A DNA stretch of 64,000 nucleotides from Ifrita kowaldi (GCA_013398055.1 VZRS01014892.1:98316-162315), one strand, 5' to 3'; shown: positions 25,971 to 39,420, counted from the stretch's first letter. Numbers and translations are program-made. Notes: generated by a model not told the origin, from the sequence alone.

Positions 25971-28900
25971 GGGAAACAAACAGGGAGCAGTTCCTACAGT
26001 GGTAACTCTTTGGGGCCAGAGGATGACTTTATGCTGAGCTTCATCTCTCGCATCTATGCACTTAACAATATATTCTACCTCATGGCAAATTCTAAGCAAA
26101 GGAAAGGCTTTCCAGCTCAGATTGTCTTCCCAGCCTACACTCCTGTATGAAAAATTGCACAGAGGCAGCTGGAGAAACATGGGACGGCACTGCAATTGCA
26201 CGTATTAAAGGATGCAGTCTGGAAAGTGTAGACACAAGAAGAAATACATAAAGCCTTTCTGTCATTCTTTTGCTGTTACAGGGATGATGGGCAGAACAAC
26301 ACCTTGCATATTTCTAGTCCCACCATACAAGCACCTCTAACCACACTGTGGGCACCTAGGTGTTTCACAACATTCCAGGAAATTACCTTAATTTCACAGA
26401 GTATTCGCAATTAGCATTTAAAAAAATATTTTCTGTAGCAGACCATGGAGGTTTTGTAAAATTAAGGCAGTCCTCAAACTGGGACAACCTAAAACTGGTG
26501 AAATGCTTGAAAAAATAACAAGCATTAAGCAGCATGTCAAATATTGGACTCATGACAAGGGAACAAACTTGTGAATTAGATGCCTGGGCATTAATGACTT
26601 AGTATGACACTACACCCAAGATGCTGCAAAGGCTCTGAGATTTTACTTGGGAGCTGCTGGTGAATGGTCCTGTCACAACACCTCCTCTTCCTCCAGTGTA
26701 GTTGTCCTTTCCTGCAATATATAGCATAAACTGGCCCAAAATTTCACACAAAAGTGTAGCACAAAAGTGTAGTTCAGGGGGAAAGGCAGAGCAGCTTTAA
26801 ACTCTGGAAGGAAGAGCTGGATTACCATCCTGTGAATTTCTTGTGGAGTATTACCAACTGAAAGGGAGCCACCAACAGGGGAAACCATGCAACTCACACC
26901 GCCTGCTCTAAGACTGTTATTCTAGCATGAAATTCTGACACATTTGTCCGTTTTGAAACCTCTTCCCCCACAGACAGCCGTTCTGCACACAACCATAGGG
27001 AGGGCAAGGATTGTTGTCAGTAAGACACAGTGTGGGGGTTGTGAGAAATTTCTTATGACAGCTGTCCTTTGTCCACCGAGATAAATACTCATGCTCCACC
27101 CAGTCCTATTTTGGGTTTTGTATTGATCTTTCATCCTCCCACAGATGAACAGATACCCTTAGAAAAGGGCAACAGTGTAACCATGGAGCACTCCAAGGAC
27201 ACAGTCTGCCTTTCCAGGGTCACATCATTAGACCACATCTCGGCTTCGCTTTCATTCCTAACTGCTGCTTCTCTGAACGACTGGGTAGTAAACAGGGGTT
27301 TTGCTTGCTGGAAAGAGTTCACATCAATATTTGTTTTGCATTATTAATACATACTGTAAAAGGGCTGGAACTGTAACTACTTATAGGCTGAACGCCTAAG
27401 GTTTGGAGTACAAGCTGTTTGTTTGGTGTTTGCCTAGCTCTGGTCTGAACAGGTCATACAGCAGATTTGGGGCAAACTTTGGCTGTTTACTTTCTTGGGA
27501 GTAGCCACAGGGCCTGGGGAAGCGACTGGGGGAGAGGCAGCTCTCGGCTGAAGCAGCCGCGCGTGCCTGCGGCATCCCATTAAAAACTCCTTCTCCTTGC
27601 CCAAAATTGCTTCCCCTTGCTGTAGGCTCCTAAAAAAATGCTTAAGCACCTGTCTAACTTTATTGCCCCCAGTCGGCTTCTCTGGTTTTAATGCAGGAGC
27701 TTAGAAACTCAGGATGCTGGGAAAAACCTCAAGCTGATTTTCACACAACAAAAACATCACAGCAATCCCTGCCTGCCCCCTACCTGCTCCCCACCCTGAC
27801 TGACATGTTCATTTGGTGGTTTCCCTTTCCAGCTGACAGGTTAACAAGAACCTGGTGTTCAAAAAGAACTTTTATGAGGAAGATGAAAATGTATTTTATT
27901 TCTCTTTTTATGCACTTTGTAACTCACAAAGTGACAGACAGCAGAGTCTTGTGAGGTGAATATCATTCATCAAAACTGACACATTCAAAATGAGGCAGGG
28001 ACCTAAATTAGTTATTGTAACTAGAAAAAGAAATACAACAGCTAATCTCAAAACTGAATTCTTATTCCTTATGAGGACCTAAAACTGGCAGTACTCATCA
28101 TGTGAGAACTCTGACCTATAAATAATCTTAGCTTAGAACAAATGAACATTTTTGCATAATGCATTACAGTTCTCTGGCAGAACAAAAAACAACACCAGAC
28201 CAAAACCATGTCTTGTTTTTAAGGAAAAAAACCCAAGCCAGTAAAGCCAACCTCCAAAAAAGGAAATGTCTAATCTACAAGTGCAAGTATCCAAGCATGT
28301 CTCCAACCCTTCTCATTCCGTTTAATAAGAGAGGAAACCAGGCCATCAGAAGTTTACAGACTAATGCAATTACAGGGTAGCTCAATAAGCACTGATTTGT
28401 CTGTTCTCTCTGACATGCAAGATAAAGCTATGCTAACACGTCTGGCTTTCCTTTCACAAAGCTGAATACTCACAAATCAATCACAATGTATGTTTTTCAG
28501 GAGGGAAACAGCAATCAGTTGTTGGCAAATATATGAATGACCATTTCTTACAGCTATTTTTAAGATCCATTAACTAACTAAATAATTGGATTTACCTATA
28601 AATAACAAATGTATTTTCATCAGATAGCATTTAACATTTCTTACATCACAGGTGAAAAAAAAAATCCTCTTAGCAGTATTAAAAGGCAAATAAAATTAAA
28701 CTCATAATCACAGCACCACTTCAGAATCACCACGAACTTTGAACAATTCTGTGAATACAAGGATACAAGTGTACCATTAAAAAGTCACTCGCTGAAAAAA
28801 AAGCCACTTGAAGAAAAAACCAAGTTGTTTTGCTGCTTGCAAGTGGGATGAACGTGGGAATCAGCCTCTCTTCTGGAATGGTGAGCGGCAGTTTGCACAT

Positions 28901-31900
28901 GGACAACAGCAGAGATCTGGACCAGCTCCAGATGTATCGAAAGCAGAGCTCATTGTTTTTAGGAACCACAAACACTACAGACTAGGCCCTTAAAAGAAAA
29001 ATGCTGGAATCCTGATGCTTAAAGTGAAACTCTCAAAACTGGTTCCTGACACCTGTTTCTAGGATAGACAGATCTAGATGTTACTGATGTATATACATTC
29101 AGATCTGAATGCTAAATTTCAAGTATTCAACAAATGGCAAATTTGAGGTTGTCATTGTCCCACCAAAAGGAAAAACAGAATATATACTAGAAGGCCAATC
29201 CAATCACTAACTTACAGTGCTTAAGAATCTCAGATTCTGAAAAGAAAAGAGTACAGTACTACTTAATTTTCACCACAACCTGTATAGGAAAATTGCCAAG
29301 ACTACCTTCAGGAGTTTGCTGATCATTGAATCTAAAACACCCATACCACAGTCCAAGGGCTGACATTTCTCCTAACCAAGGACCATCATTATTCACATTG
29401 TTCACTACAAGGGAAAACACCCAGCTTGCAAAAAGATAATTCAACTTGACCTAGGCAGGACCCGAGTGGGACCTCTGTGTTGTTCTATGAGGGCATGGAA
29501 AAAGTCTTGTTTTTCTACCCAGAAATGCCCTTCATACCATCCTGGTATTTTGCTCAGTGAAAACCATCACGCTTTGCTACACCTTCCAACTTTGTATAGA
29601 CATGCATGAAGCAGTATTTCATATTATGTCAGCTGATAATTTCAGGAAACACATGTGGACAGAGCATTGCTGAGTAAGTCAGCTAAGCAGAAATTACCCA
29701 AAGGAAATACAAGCCTTCAATTAAGAAATTGTGAACATCTCAGCAACAAAGTAACAACACAGCTAATGTGCTTATCAGTGCATTAGCACCGACATCTCTT
29801 CTTGCCAATTAGTGTCTCAAAAAGGATAAAGAAAAGATCATAGCTTTGTGAGGTGATTCCACAGACAGCTATTACAGAAGCACTGCCCAAACCTGCAGCA
29901 TAATTAAGGGCATGTCTTCAAAGCAAAGCTCATCCAGACTCACACCTCTGTGTTGTATCCCCCATCACAGCTCTGGTTTGCACACAGACGCCTCATTCCT
30001 GGGCTTGGGAGAAGTACCATTCTGGGCTGGAGGCCACATGGATCCTGGGTTCTCGGAGACCCATGGATCTCGGAACTGCTGCGAGTGGCTGCCAGTGGTC
30101 CTCATCCAACCCTAAGTATGAGTGTGAGTGTGTCTGATGCCAACACACATGCCAATTTCGTAGTGGAAATGGTAATATAAGTACAGCCCTAAACTATGCT
30201 GAAACTGTGAAAAGAACTCTTAATTAAGGCACTTCAGCTTGACCATTTCATCGGGAAATCTGATTAAAGCTCAGAAGCTCTCAGCACAGCTCAGATGGGG
30301 ACCTCAATGTTCTTGATAAAATCTTAGTTTTAAAACAGCAATAATAGCCTGGTCACAGCCTCCAACGAGAACTTAGCAAAGAGGTGGACACATGAAGGCA
30401 GGCTGCAATATCAGGTGACAACAAGATGCAAGCAGTATGAATGACAAGTAGAGGTCACGCACATGCCATCAACATCACTCTTCTCAGCCACAGGTGTGTG
30501 CTGGCATCACAAGGCTAAGACTTGAAGGGAGAGAGAGAGAGGAGGTTTTCTAGGTAGTTAGACAGACTGTAATTAAAGCCATAAGCCATAACTTCCTCCA
30601 ACCTCACAGGTTATGCAAGGTAAAAAACAAACAAAAAAACTTCCCAATCACTCTGCGATTTTCAGACAAAGCCAATCCCTCAGAGGACGAAGGAGTACAA
30701 GATATTTCTGATTGCACTGGGAAGCGTTCAGGGAAACCATGACTAAAATAATGCCTATTTTCTAACAGGAAGATCTTAGCAGTGGTTATAATTAATGGAG
30801 GGAACAATTTATTAAGGGCTGTGATTAATGCTCCCTTATAGGACATGTGGAATCAAAACTGGATGTTTTTCTAAAAGATAAGCTGTAATCCAAACAAAAA
30901 TCAATTTGGGGAAATCCACTAGTCTGTGTTACAATGCCAGTCATAATGGGATCACAGCTGATGCTTTTAACTTTATAACCCATGAATATAGTGAGTCATG
31001 AATATCAACAGTACTGTTCCTTCCTCCAGTGAAGTGTCTGGTGATACGATGCCTAGATGTGGCTGGGTTATGATTAATGATATATTTTACTGTGACTTTG
31101 CACAAGAACTTTTTTCCCTGATGACTGCCATGGCTTGGACAAGTTCTTTTTCCAGGAATTATGATTCAAAAACTGACTTCAGCAAAAGCTCAGTGTTTTT
31201 GTATTTATATCCATGTATGTTTTCCCAGCACAAAACGAGCAAATATATTCTAATGGAAAGTGGAGACAAGTTGTAATTATTTAGAATTTATACCAAAATG
31301 GCCCAGAATAAACTTATGAACACATAATCCAAATTTCTGATTTACTGCCAGAAAACAGCAATGAAGGTACACAGCAGCTCAAACACAACAATTGTAACTG
31401 TCTTGAGAAAGTCTTTCTCACTGAACGAGGACAGTGACCATGGAGGACAGCTCAAAACAGATTAAGACACTTCTGCTGGACAGCTTCTGTTTACAGGTCA
31501 GGGAATTTGGTGACATCATCGCTCCTTCTTTCCCCAATTTCTCTCATTCCTTTCTTCGGCCATCTCCAATCTCTCAGTCATAAGAAAAACAAAGGGCAGT
31601 GAGAGCAGACCTGTGTTCCATTGGGTCAGCATTAAAAGACTGAAAACTAAGAAGGGAAAAAGAAATTGATGAGAACTGGGAACACTTTTGAAAGGCAGAA
31701 GGGCATCACGTAGGAACAGAAACAACGACCTAGAAGTTGTTTAAGTGTAGTGTATAGCAGTGTGACTGGCAACAGCAGAGGTTAAATGACCCAGGTTACT
31801 ATAATAATCTGCACAAACTGGTATTGCTGGAACTTGATGTAACTAAAGCTCCCTAATCATGCAGCAATAAAAATAATCCCATTTGTTCAGATGTCATTAT

Positions 31901-32159
31901 TAAAGTCCCAGGAAGCCAAGAATTGCCAGCACAAAAATGTGGCTATATAGCCCTTTTTATTTTCCTCATGTTTTTAAGTTCTTAGCAGTGAGTCTGACTT
32001 TTTTCCAAGCTTTTCTCTGCTACCAGAAAAAGCTAGAATCTTTTCTTTACTTTTAAAAATTATTTTAGATAGTTAGATAGTTACTCTTTAAAAATTCTTC
32101 TATGCTCTTTCAGTCACATGAACTCTGATTTTCAGCAAAATGCTCACTTTCCAACACTC
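25971..32159. other. Non-coding, probably intron; small CpG cluster inside
   Basis: A perfect 13-bp tandem duplication (CACAAAAGTGTAG twice) lies at 26747-26772. A compact CpG cluster lies at about 27,522-27,575. A 16-bp perfect palindrome is centred in AGATCT at 29096-29111. The remainder shows short meaningless open frames and AT-rich sequence. Positions 30,900-31,110 carry several ATTAATG-type motifs. Confidence 0.55.
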
Positions 32160-32181
32160 AAAAAAAAAAAAAAAAAAAAAA
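32160..32181. repeat. A22 homopolymer tract
   Basis: Twenty-two consecutive A on the plus strand. No element with target-site duplications is evident upstream. CR1 elements do not end in poly(A), so I read this as a simple repeat rather than a retroposon tail. Confidence 0.95.
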
Positions 32182-35100
32182 GGCAGTACAGAGAGGACAA
32201 AATCACTTCTGTGCAAGCAAGTACCATCCAGCCATGGTGGGCATTCACGGCTCACTCTCCTGTTTACCTTATAGGACACTGAGATTCTTTGCTAGGACCT
32301 TTTATGCTGAGACGAGGATGGGCAGTACGTGATCCAAGTCTATGCAACTAGAGTCGTCATCTGCTACTGCATTATGTTAAGTGCAAGTCAGCTCCTTGCA
32401 GCATCCTTTTGTATTTACTTGCTATCAAGACAGATTACCAGTCTGAAAACACCACTTCAGATGTAAGACAAGAGGATTGTTTTCCACTGTGCAGTGCTGT
32501 TTATTTGCCTGGGAACACAGGATGTTACAAGAGCTAGGGAATTATGTTAGATACCACGCTCAAGCTTCTCCTGCCTGAAAAATGTCAGGAAATCGTATCA
32601 GCTCTTTAGTCTGAAGACAAGCAGCCATCGTTGATTCATCTGAATCACTGGAGACATACTGAGAACACTTTTGTTGAAGTATGAAAATGTATTGGCTTTC
32701 AGCGCCATTGTCAGTAATATGTGGTAGTTGGAATCTGGGAACCACCAGCTAGAAACATATTATTTGCAGGTAATCATAACGAGTATTTCTTCCAAATCCT
32801 GCCTCTACCACATCACGTGATAAAATATGAAAATCTAGAGATGCTAGAACTAACAGATGTATGTGTAAAAGAAAAGCACCACCCAGCCCAGCCAAACGCA
32901 CCTCAACAATATTAAAGGATCACATCTACCTTTACTGTTAAGACCTTTCCATTTTTTTTTCTGATTTAATTCAAAACAATTTAGTGCAAACATACAGACT
33001 CAACAGTTCAGTAAAAATCAGAATGCCAAGCCTGACGGAGCAACTGCAGAACTCTGAAGATTTACAGCCTTTATTTGTTTCTCGTAAGGCTTATGATGTC
33101 CTTTAGTCACACACCTGGAAAGACTGTGACTCTGCTTTAGGGAATTTATGTTCCCGCAGTTCCTCCTGACTTCCTAAGGGCTTTGCACAAATTACAGCTT
33201 TTTAAATGAGCAGCATTCATTAAAACAAATTACCAGTACTGCAGCACTGCCTGGATGTGCCCCTAATGAGTCTTAGAGTAGTTTTGCTATGTACCAGGAG
33301 ACTAGAGGCAGCCCTGCCTTTTCACTAATCATACCTGTACTAATCATAACTCCAAAGCCCCCAGCAATAATGTTTCAGCAAAACTTCTCCACTTTTGGCA
33401 TCACTGTAAACAGCACCTTCAAACTACTGACACATTATCTTCGTACACTCAACCCTGCACTAGCCCAAACCAAGAAGAGTTTTGCTGTGGACTTCAGCAG
33501 AAGCATGCTGTAAGCTTGAATGCTGATCACATGCAAAGGTGAGCTGGACAGTCTTCCAAGTATGAAATGTTAAATGGGGACTTTGGCTGGGCCTAAGAAA
33601 GAAGAAATACTGCAGCATTCCTCCAGCAAGATCGACAGTATACTTTAATCAGCTGTCTAATTAATATGATTTAATAAATATTAATGTACAACAGTGCCTG
33701 CATAGGCAAAAGGTAATGTGAAACTTATCACTGGCTTGACTAGATTAACTCATTGCAATAGAGAAATGCAAATAAGTAACAAATCCAAACATTTATATTA
33801 AACTGCACTGTTTATTTTAAACATGTAGAAGGCAGATTTGTACATGCGGGGCTATGGACACCTTCCACATTGTTGCCACACTTGAAGTTTTAAGCCAGTC
33901 CAGCATTACCCAGAGAAAGTCCTGTGGAATTTAGACTTTCTGAGCACAGCTCTACATTAAACACTTCCCAGCTTGATCCTGGCTAGTAGTCCATGCACAT
34001 CTGCAATGAATGGCTGGTATGCAGACAGCAGGCTATGACTTCATAGCCTGGCACAGTCATAGCAGGCATTACTCCATCCATATAGGGATGCAGTACTACT
34101 TTTTTGGGAGAAGCCATCTCTGGCTGATTTTGAGTAAGCAGTTACGGAAAGAAAGCTGAGAGTATCACTGAGAGTATCACTTACTTCCATGAAGTGGCCA
34201 TCCTCCTGTGGAATTTCAATTAGAACAGAAATACACATATTCCTGTCTGAGCTGGTATCACAACCACAGTATTGTACTGCAAGGGCAGTAAATGCATTTA
34301 ATCTTTTAACCTTTTTTTGACAGCAAGTGGGCACTTGTTTTCATTTGATGTGAGTGTTCCCCAGGCACCGTGTTTAATTTTTGGCTTAGGCAATACCCTG
34401 AGCTGAAGCCCAGAGAGTGAACTGCAGCCAATGCTGGCAGCTAGCATTCCGCTTTCTGACACCTTAATGCATTCGGATACAAACATCCAAAATTTATTAT
34501 CATTGCTCTAGTACTTGAACAGCTCTGTACAGCATAGAATTCAATGAAGAATGCCATGCCTTCAGGGACCCACTGGACACATGGCCAAATTTTCTTTTCA
34601 TCTATAGCTTCTGGTAATATGCTGGGTGGCTCAGATATGCTGTAACTTACCACTGTGAAGCTGTCTATGTTAAAATAGAAACAGGACAAAAAAAGCACTA
34701 CATGGACTTCCTGAGTATTTTTTTTTAAGTAACACTTGATTAAGACACCAGGGGGGAAAGGGAGAAACTTCTGCAGAAATTGTGGTTAGATAACTGCTAA
34801 TTGTGCAAACCATACATTGCACATTCATATTTATCCAGAAGTAAGCTTTTATGATATGGTAAGGAATAGTTGAGAAACTAAAGTCTCTGCTGAAAGAGAG
34901 CCCAGAGCCAGCTGAGAACCCGCTGAAGCGGGAAAATTTGCAAATACCAGCCCTTTGGAAGTCCTGGGCCACCCTTTTTACAGCACAAAATCCCACCTCC
35001 ATCCCAAAGAAGATTACATAATGACTGACAAGTGATCTATACAATCTGTATAGTTGAGTCCTTTAAGATAAAAGGATTAGAAAGGGAATAGTCAAAATGG

Positions 35101-35789
35101 ACTTAGCAACAACAAATTCAAACTGTCCTCATATAGAAAACATACGTTTACATAGGTCTTGCTCATTCTGTTTTTAAATATGCACTTTCTAGAGAGACTG
35201 ATAGAAAAAAATCAATCTTTAAAAATCATAAAAGCTAGTGAGATACAAGTCTTGCTAGTTGTAAGAACAAAATGGTGCAAATAACATTTCAATTTTGATT
35301 TGCCTCTTTCAAGGAGGGAGACAGAAAAAGACGTATCAGGAGACATTATTTAGAAACCATAATTTCCAGTATTTTGTTGCAACTTCTGAAACTATACACC
35401 TATTTTCAAAGTTTAAAGGTCTTCTGTCATTTGGCACTTTTGGAAAGAAAACCCATACCAAGTATTTCAAGAGTTGTGATAAAATCAGGAGAGCTGAGGA
35501 AATGCAATAGGTATTTTTGAATTGCAAACTAACTCTTTCATATTAAATGCCATCAGAGACTAGTAGACTGGTTTCATGGAAAAGAATACTGCCATGTACT
35601 GTGAGAATAAGTGTACAAATAATGACACCCAAATTAATTTAAGGTTACACTTTTCAACAATGACCAATCCTGACCATAGCTGTTCTACCGCTACAGTTAA
35701 TTGTACTTTCGCGAATCCTCAAGACTAAAGGTTTTGAAGAAAATCCAATTTAGAAGACAACTAACAATTATCAAGCAACTAGAGTGACT
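32182..35789. other. Non-coding, probably intron; AT-rich candidate element at 33.65 kb
   Basis: A 12-bp tandem duplication (TGAGAGTATCAC twice, plus one base) sits at 34157-34181. Positions 33,640-33,830 are AT-rich with a TAATTA site and an octamer-type ATGCAAAT. No genes or clear transposable elements were seen. Confidence 0.55.
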
Positions 35790-36005
35790 TAGAATCAGAA
35801 GTTCTGGATTTCATTCTCCTATTTGCTGCTGACTTGATGCATGACCTTGAATAAAGTACTTAACTTACCCAGACTGCAATCCTACCTTAACATGTGTCTC
35901 CTAAGACTACTATGAGGTTTAATTCATTAATCCATCCCTATAAACCTTTCAAAAGCTTAAGGATGGAAGGGCCTATGGAAATTAAAATTATTAACAATAT
36001 TTTCC
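35790..36005 (+). repeat. MIR/CORE-SINE-like element
   Basis: The order of blocks follows the ancient tRNA-derived SINE plan. GAATCAGAAGTTCTGGATTTC comes first, split here as GAATCAGAAG and TTCTGGATTTC. Then comes a TGACCTTGAATAAAGTACTT block matching the 'TGACCTTGGGCAAGTTACTTAAC' core. After it come a CTACTATGAGGTTTAATTCA segment and a tail AAGCTTAAGGATGGAAGGGC leading into TTAAAATTATTAA. Both the core and the tail are recognisable, so the copy looks near full length but strongly diverged. Such elements predate birds and are sparse in avian genomes. Confidence 0.7.
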
Positions 36006-39000
36006 TACATAGAGGTACACAGTGATGTATGTTTGATGTATGAATACAAAAGCAGAGACATATAAACATACACAACATGTTTTCACAGAACTTCTGACTT
36101 GTTCCCTCCAGTTACAGCAATTTGGAAATACACAACAAAGGAATGAACAAGACACATCCCTACAGAACCTTCATCTTCTGTGTAAGTAGCTCTAACACTG
36201 CCTCCCCTTTACAGCACATTCATACAATTACAAATCATGGTTGTTTAACAATATTATGAAAATAGATCATTCTTACCCTCAAACCCTGCTCCATGGACAA
36301 GCAGAGGACCTGCCAGGGTGCTGTGTACCTGAACATGTTTGGCCCCTTTTGAAGACAGACAAATAGCAAAAGGCACACAGGTCTCTCAGGTCTCTGGGCT
36401 GCTTTGCATCTGAGGGATGCTTAAATGAAGAGAAATCTTTTAGATGTACTCTTCAAGGGGCCACTCGAGCAGACTCTAAGGTAGTGTTACAGCCATTCCA
36501 CTTGCACCCCGAGGAACTGAATAACTAATTCAATAAGAGGCTTTTTTCCTCGGGAAGAGCTTAGCTCAAACTCAATTAGCATAAATAGGATGACAACCTT
36601 TGAACCTCCCACTCCTCTCCTCTCAGAGGAGAGGATGGTGGACAGCATGTCATGGCAGGGTCGCTCCTTCTCCTGCAAATCTTGAGTTTGTTCGTGTTTC
36701 CATTGCAGGCATTTGACTCTACTTCACAAGTCCAGAAGCAGCTATCAGAGACAATCTGTAGCTTTGCCTTCTTTATTTTTCTATTACCTTTTAGCCTGAC
36801 TGAAAGGAAATCCCTCTTCCTCCTGTCAGGAGGGATTCCCTCCTGTCCGTGTCTCCGGTATCCTGACCTCTACTTGGCAATCGGCATAATAATAAATAAT
36901 ATATTCACACAATAGCTGCTATGATCACTCTCATGTTACAGTCACTACATTAAATAAAATTACCACCCTAAATAAGACCGAAAGATTTTCTCCAAAATAC
37001 CCCCAAGTGAGGTCTTTGCAACTCTGGAAATAAGATACACTGCAGCCTTGCTCATGGTTTAACTTTCCTTAATGGTTAGCATTTTCTCAGTTAGAGAACA
37101 AGGCCTATTCTAAGAGGCATTAAACTGGTAGAAGAGCAAAGTTCAGTTATTTTCTACTTTTATGTTATTTCAGTGATGAACCGAAAAGGCACTTGTGAAC
37201 CCTACTCCTGCCCAGAAAACAGTGGGATGCTGTACACATACCACTGCCACGTTTGCTTTTCTTTTATGGCAGTTGTTTGTATGCACAAACCATCAGAGAT
37301 GCAAGTCCATACAAACAGATCAAGCAACTAGATTATCCTGGTTTCTTTCTTTAGCTTTGATAGAGGGAGAAGAAGTAATTTTAGATTTCTATAGACTCAA
37401 ATCCGACTCAGTGAACCTCAGTATTTTATCTCCAGTACTTGTACTGCAGCAATGCCACTCAAATAAATTACACACGTGCAGGAAGAACTGTACAAGAGTA
37501 GTCTCTACAGCTTCTCCTACCAGAGAACTGAGGCTGTGCTCAGCACTGCTCCCCCTTCAGCTCAATGTACAGAAAGCAGTCATAACTGAGTTCTGCGAGT
37601 CCTACTGGAGCACACGCTCCACTGTTCTGTGAGGAAAATTCTCTGAAATAATGTACCTCCCCATAAATATTTTGTCTTTCTTGACAGTGAAGGGACAGAC
37701 AGCCATTGAAAACACCTAGACTCTACTAAAGTACTGATTTGACCAAGTACTTGGCAAACTACACACTCACTTGAGGTCTGGACTAAAACAGATTACAGGG
37801 GAACTTAGGTTAAAACACAAGATAGAGGAAATGCTACCTTCTGCTAAAATAACATTAAGTTACTTCAGTATGGCCAAGGGCAGGACTGTGGATTTTGGTG
37901 AGAAATGGTCATTCTACACATCCTTTGAACCTTCCCATGGCCAGATTTGCAAACAGATGATGTGGCAAACAAACAAGCCTGTCTGCATGCATCTTCATCT
38001 TGTACCTTCTTAATAACTTTCTTTTTTTTCCTCTTCTTTTTTTTTCGCTCATTACCTATATGATGAAGTTAAAACCACAGTATCTAACTCTAAATACCAC
38101 AGCATTTAAACTCCAAAGGTAAATGAGAATATAGATACAGAATGGATCAACCTAAGTACTAAGATACAATTCTGCAGACTTGTCAGTGAACTAAGTCTGC
38201 AAAAACACCTGAAACCTAGGATATCCTAAGGAAAATACCAATGACAAAATGTTTTACCTTAATATAGAATATGAAACAAGCTTCTTAAAAAGAAGACCTC
38301 TGATCATTGATTTTCATAGTGGAACAACTGAGTGCTCTTGAACAGCTCAGAAACCAGCTAGCTGAAAATATTGTGATATATCAGCCATATTTAGAACAGT
38401 TAATTAACTGTGAACAACACACTGAAGCTGCTTTTACATCTTTTGCATTAAGAAAAAAAGAATTCATGCAAGTAAACAGTTAAAAATGCATAATCTGAAC
38501 TTTTATGACCTTACATCCATTATTTCTTACACCTGCTTTCTTCTGCAGAAGTAAGCCATCTTTTTTCCCCTTTCTTTCTAGGCTTTCCCCCCTTTCTCTT
38601 AAATTAGAAAAAAACAGGTCTACTAAAACATCTTTAGCCCACAGCCAATTTTAAGTGAGATCACAGAGCCGCTGATGTTAATATAAACATTCGCATATGA
38701 AGATCAGAAAGTCAATGCAATTGTTGACTTGTCTTCAGGGAGAAACAGCGAACAAACAGACACACTAAAAGGGACTGTGCCATCCAAGCGGGGTCTATTG
38801 ACAGAGAGTACATGCTAATGAATGCCCACTGTGTCTGAAAGCCCATCATTCTTCCCTTTCACCGAAAATCATTAACACCAGGGGAGAGCTTTCTAGGGCT
38901 CGGAAGTCAAAATACTAACACTCACAGCATTTCTCTCCAGCAGCTTGTTGTCAGAGGAGTCAGTGTTGAAATCTTCTTGGAAAAGGTAGGCAGGATTTAC

Positions 39001-39324
39001 AGTTGCGATGCAAAATGCTGTTGGCCCTTGGAGGAGAATGCAAAGCACGTACCAATAAATATCACACCCACATTCTGTGGTTTTTGTTTCTCAAGCAAGG
39101 GTCATTCGACTTCCTGTGAGACTCCGACAGCACAGGATTTGCTAGTGCTGCCCTTCCACTCCTTCTTTTATTTCCCAATAAATACAAAGCCTTAGGATAA
39201 GGTTAAGAACTTATTCAAGCTGATGAAGCCAGAAAAGTTGTTTATCTTCCAGTTGTCAATGAGCAAAGAAGATGAGACACTGCATCAAAGAGATAAAACC
39301 TCCTGCTGTGAAAAATGCATGTGT
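36006..39324. other. Non-coding, probably intron; candidate conserved element at 38.65 kb
   Basis: Contains T-rich patches (38021-38045), and homeobox-type motifs around 36,520-36,580 and 38,640-38,900. No open frame with family similarity and no splice-flanked paralemmin-like exon. Confidence 0.5.
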
Positions 39325-39420
39325 CTAAAACATTAGACTGGAATTTAGGAGACCAAATTCAATCCCAGACTCTGACGTTTTGGAAAAAATCACTTAATCT
39401 CTGTCTTTTATCAGAGAGGT
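39325..39420 (+). repeat. tRNA-SINE/MIR-like head fragment
   Basis: ATTAGACTGGAATTTAGGAG followed by ACCAAATTCAATCCCAGACT and then AAATCACTTAATCTCTGTCT follows the head of MIR/CORE-type SINEs ('GACTGGAAGTCAGGAGACC...TTCAATCCCAG...CACTTAATCTCT'). The copy lacks a recognisable tail and is diverged, so it is probably a 5' remnant in the same orientation as the 35.8-kb copy. Confidence 0.6.

Noticed and set aside
32160..32181. Poly(A) tail of a processed pseudogene
   Set aside because: No gene-like sequence or target-site duplication was recognised beside the A22 run.
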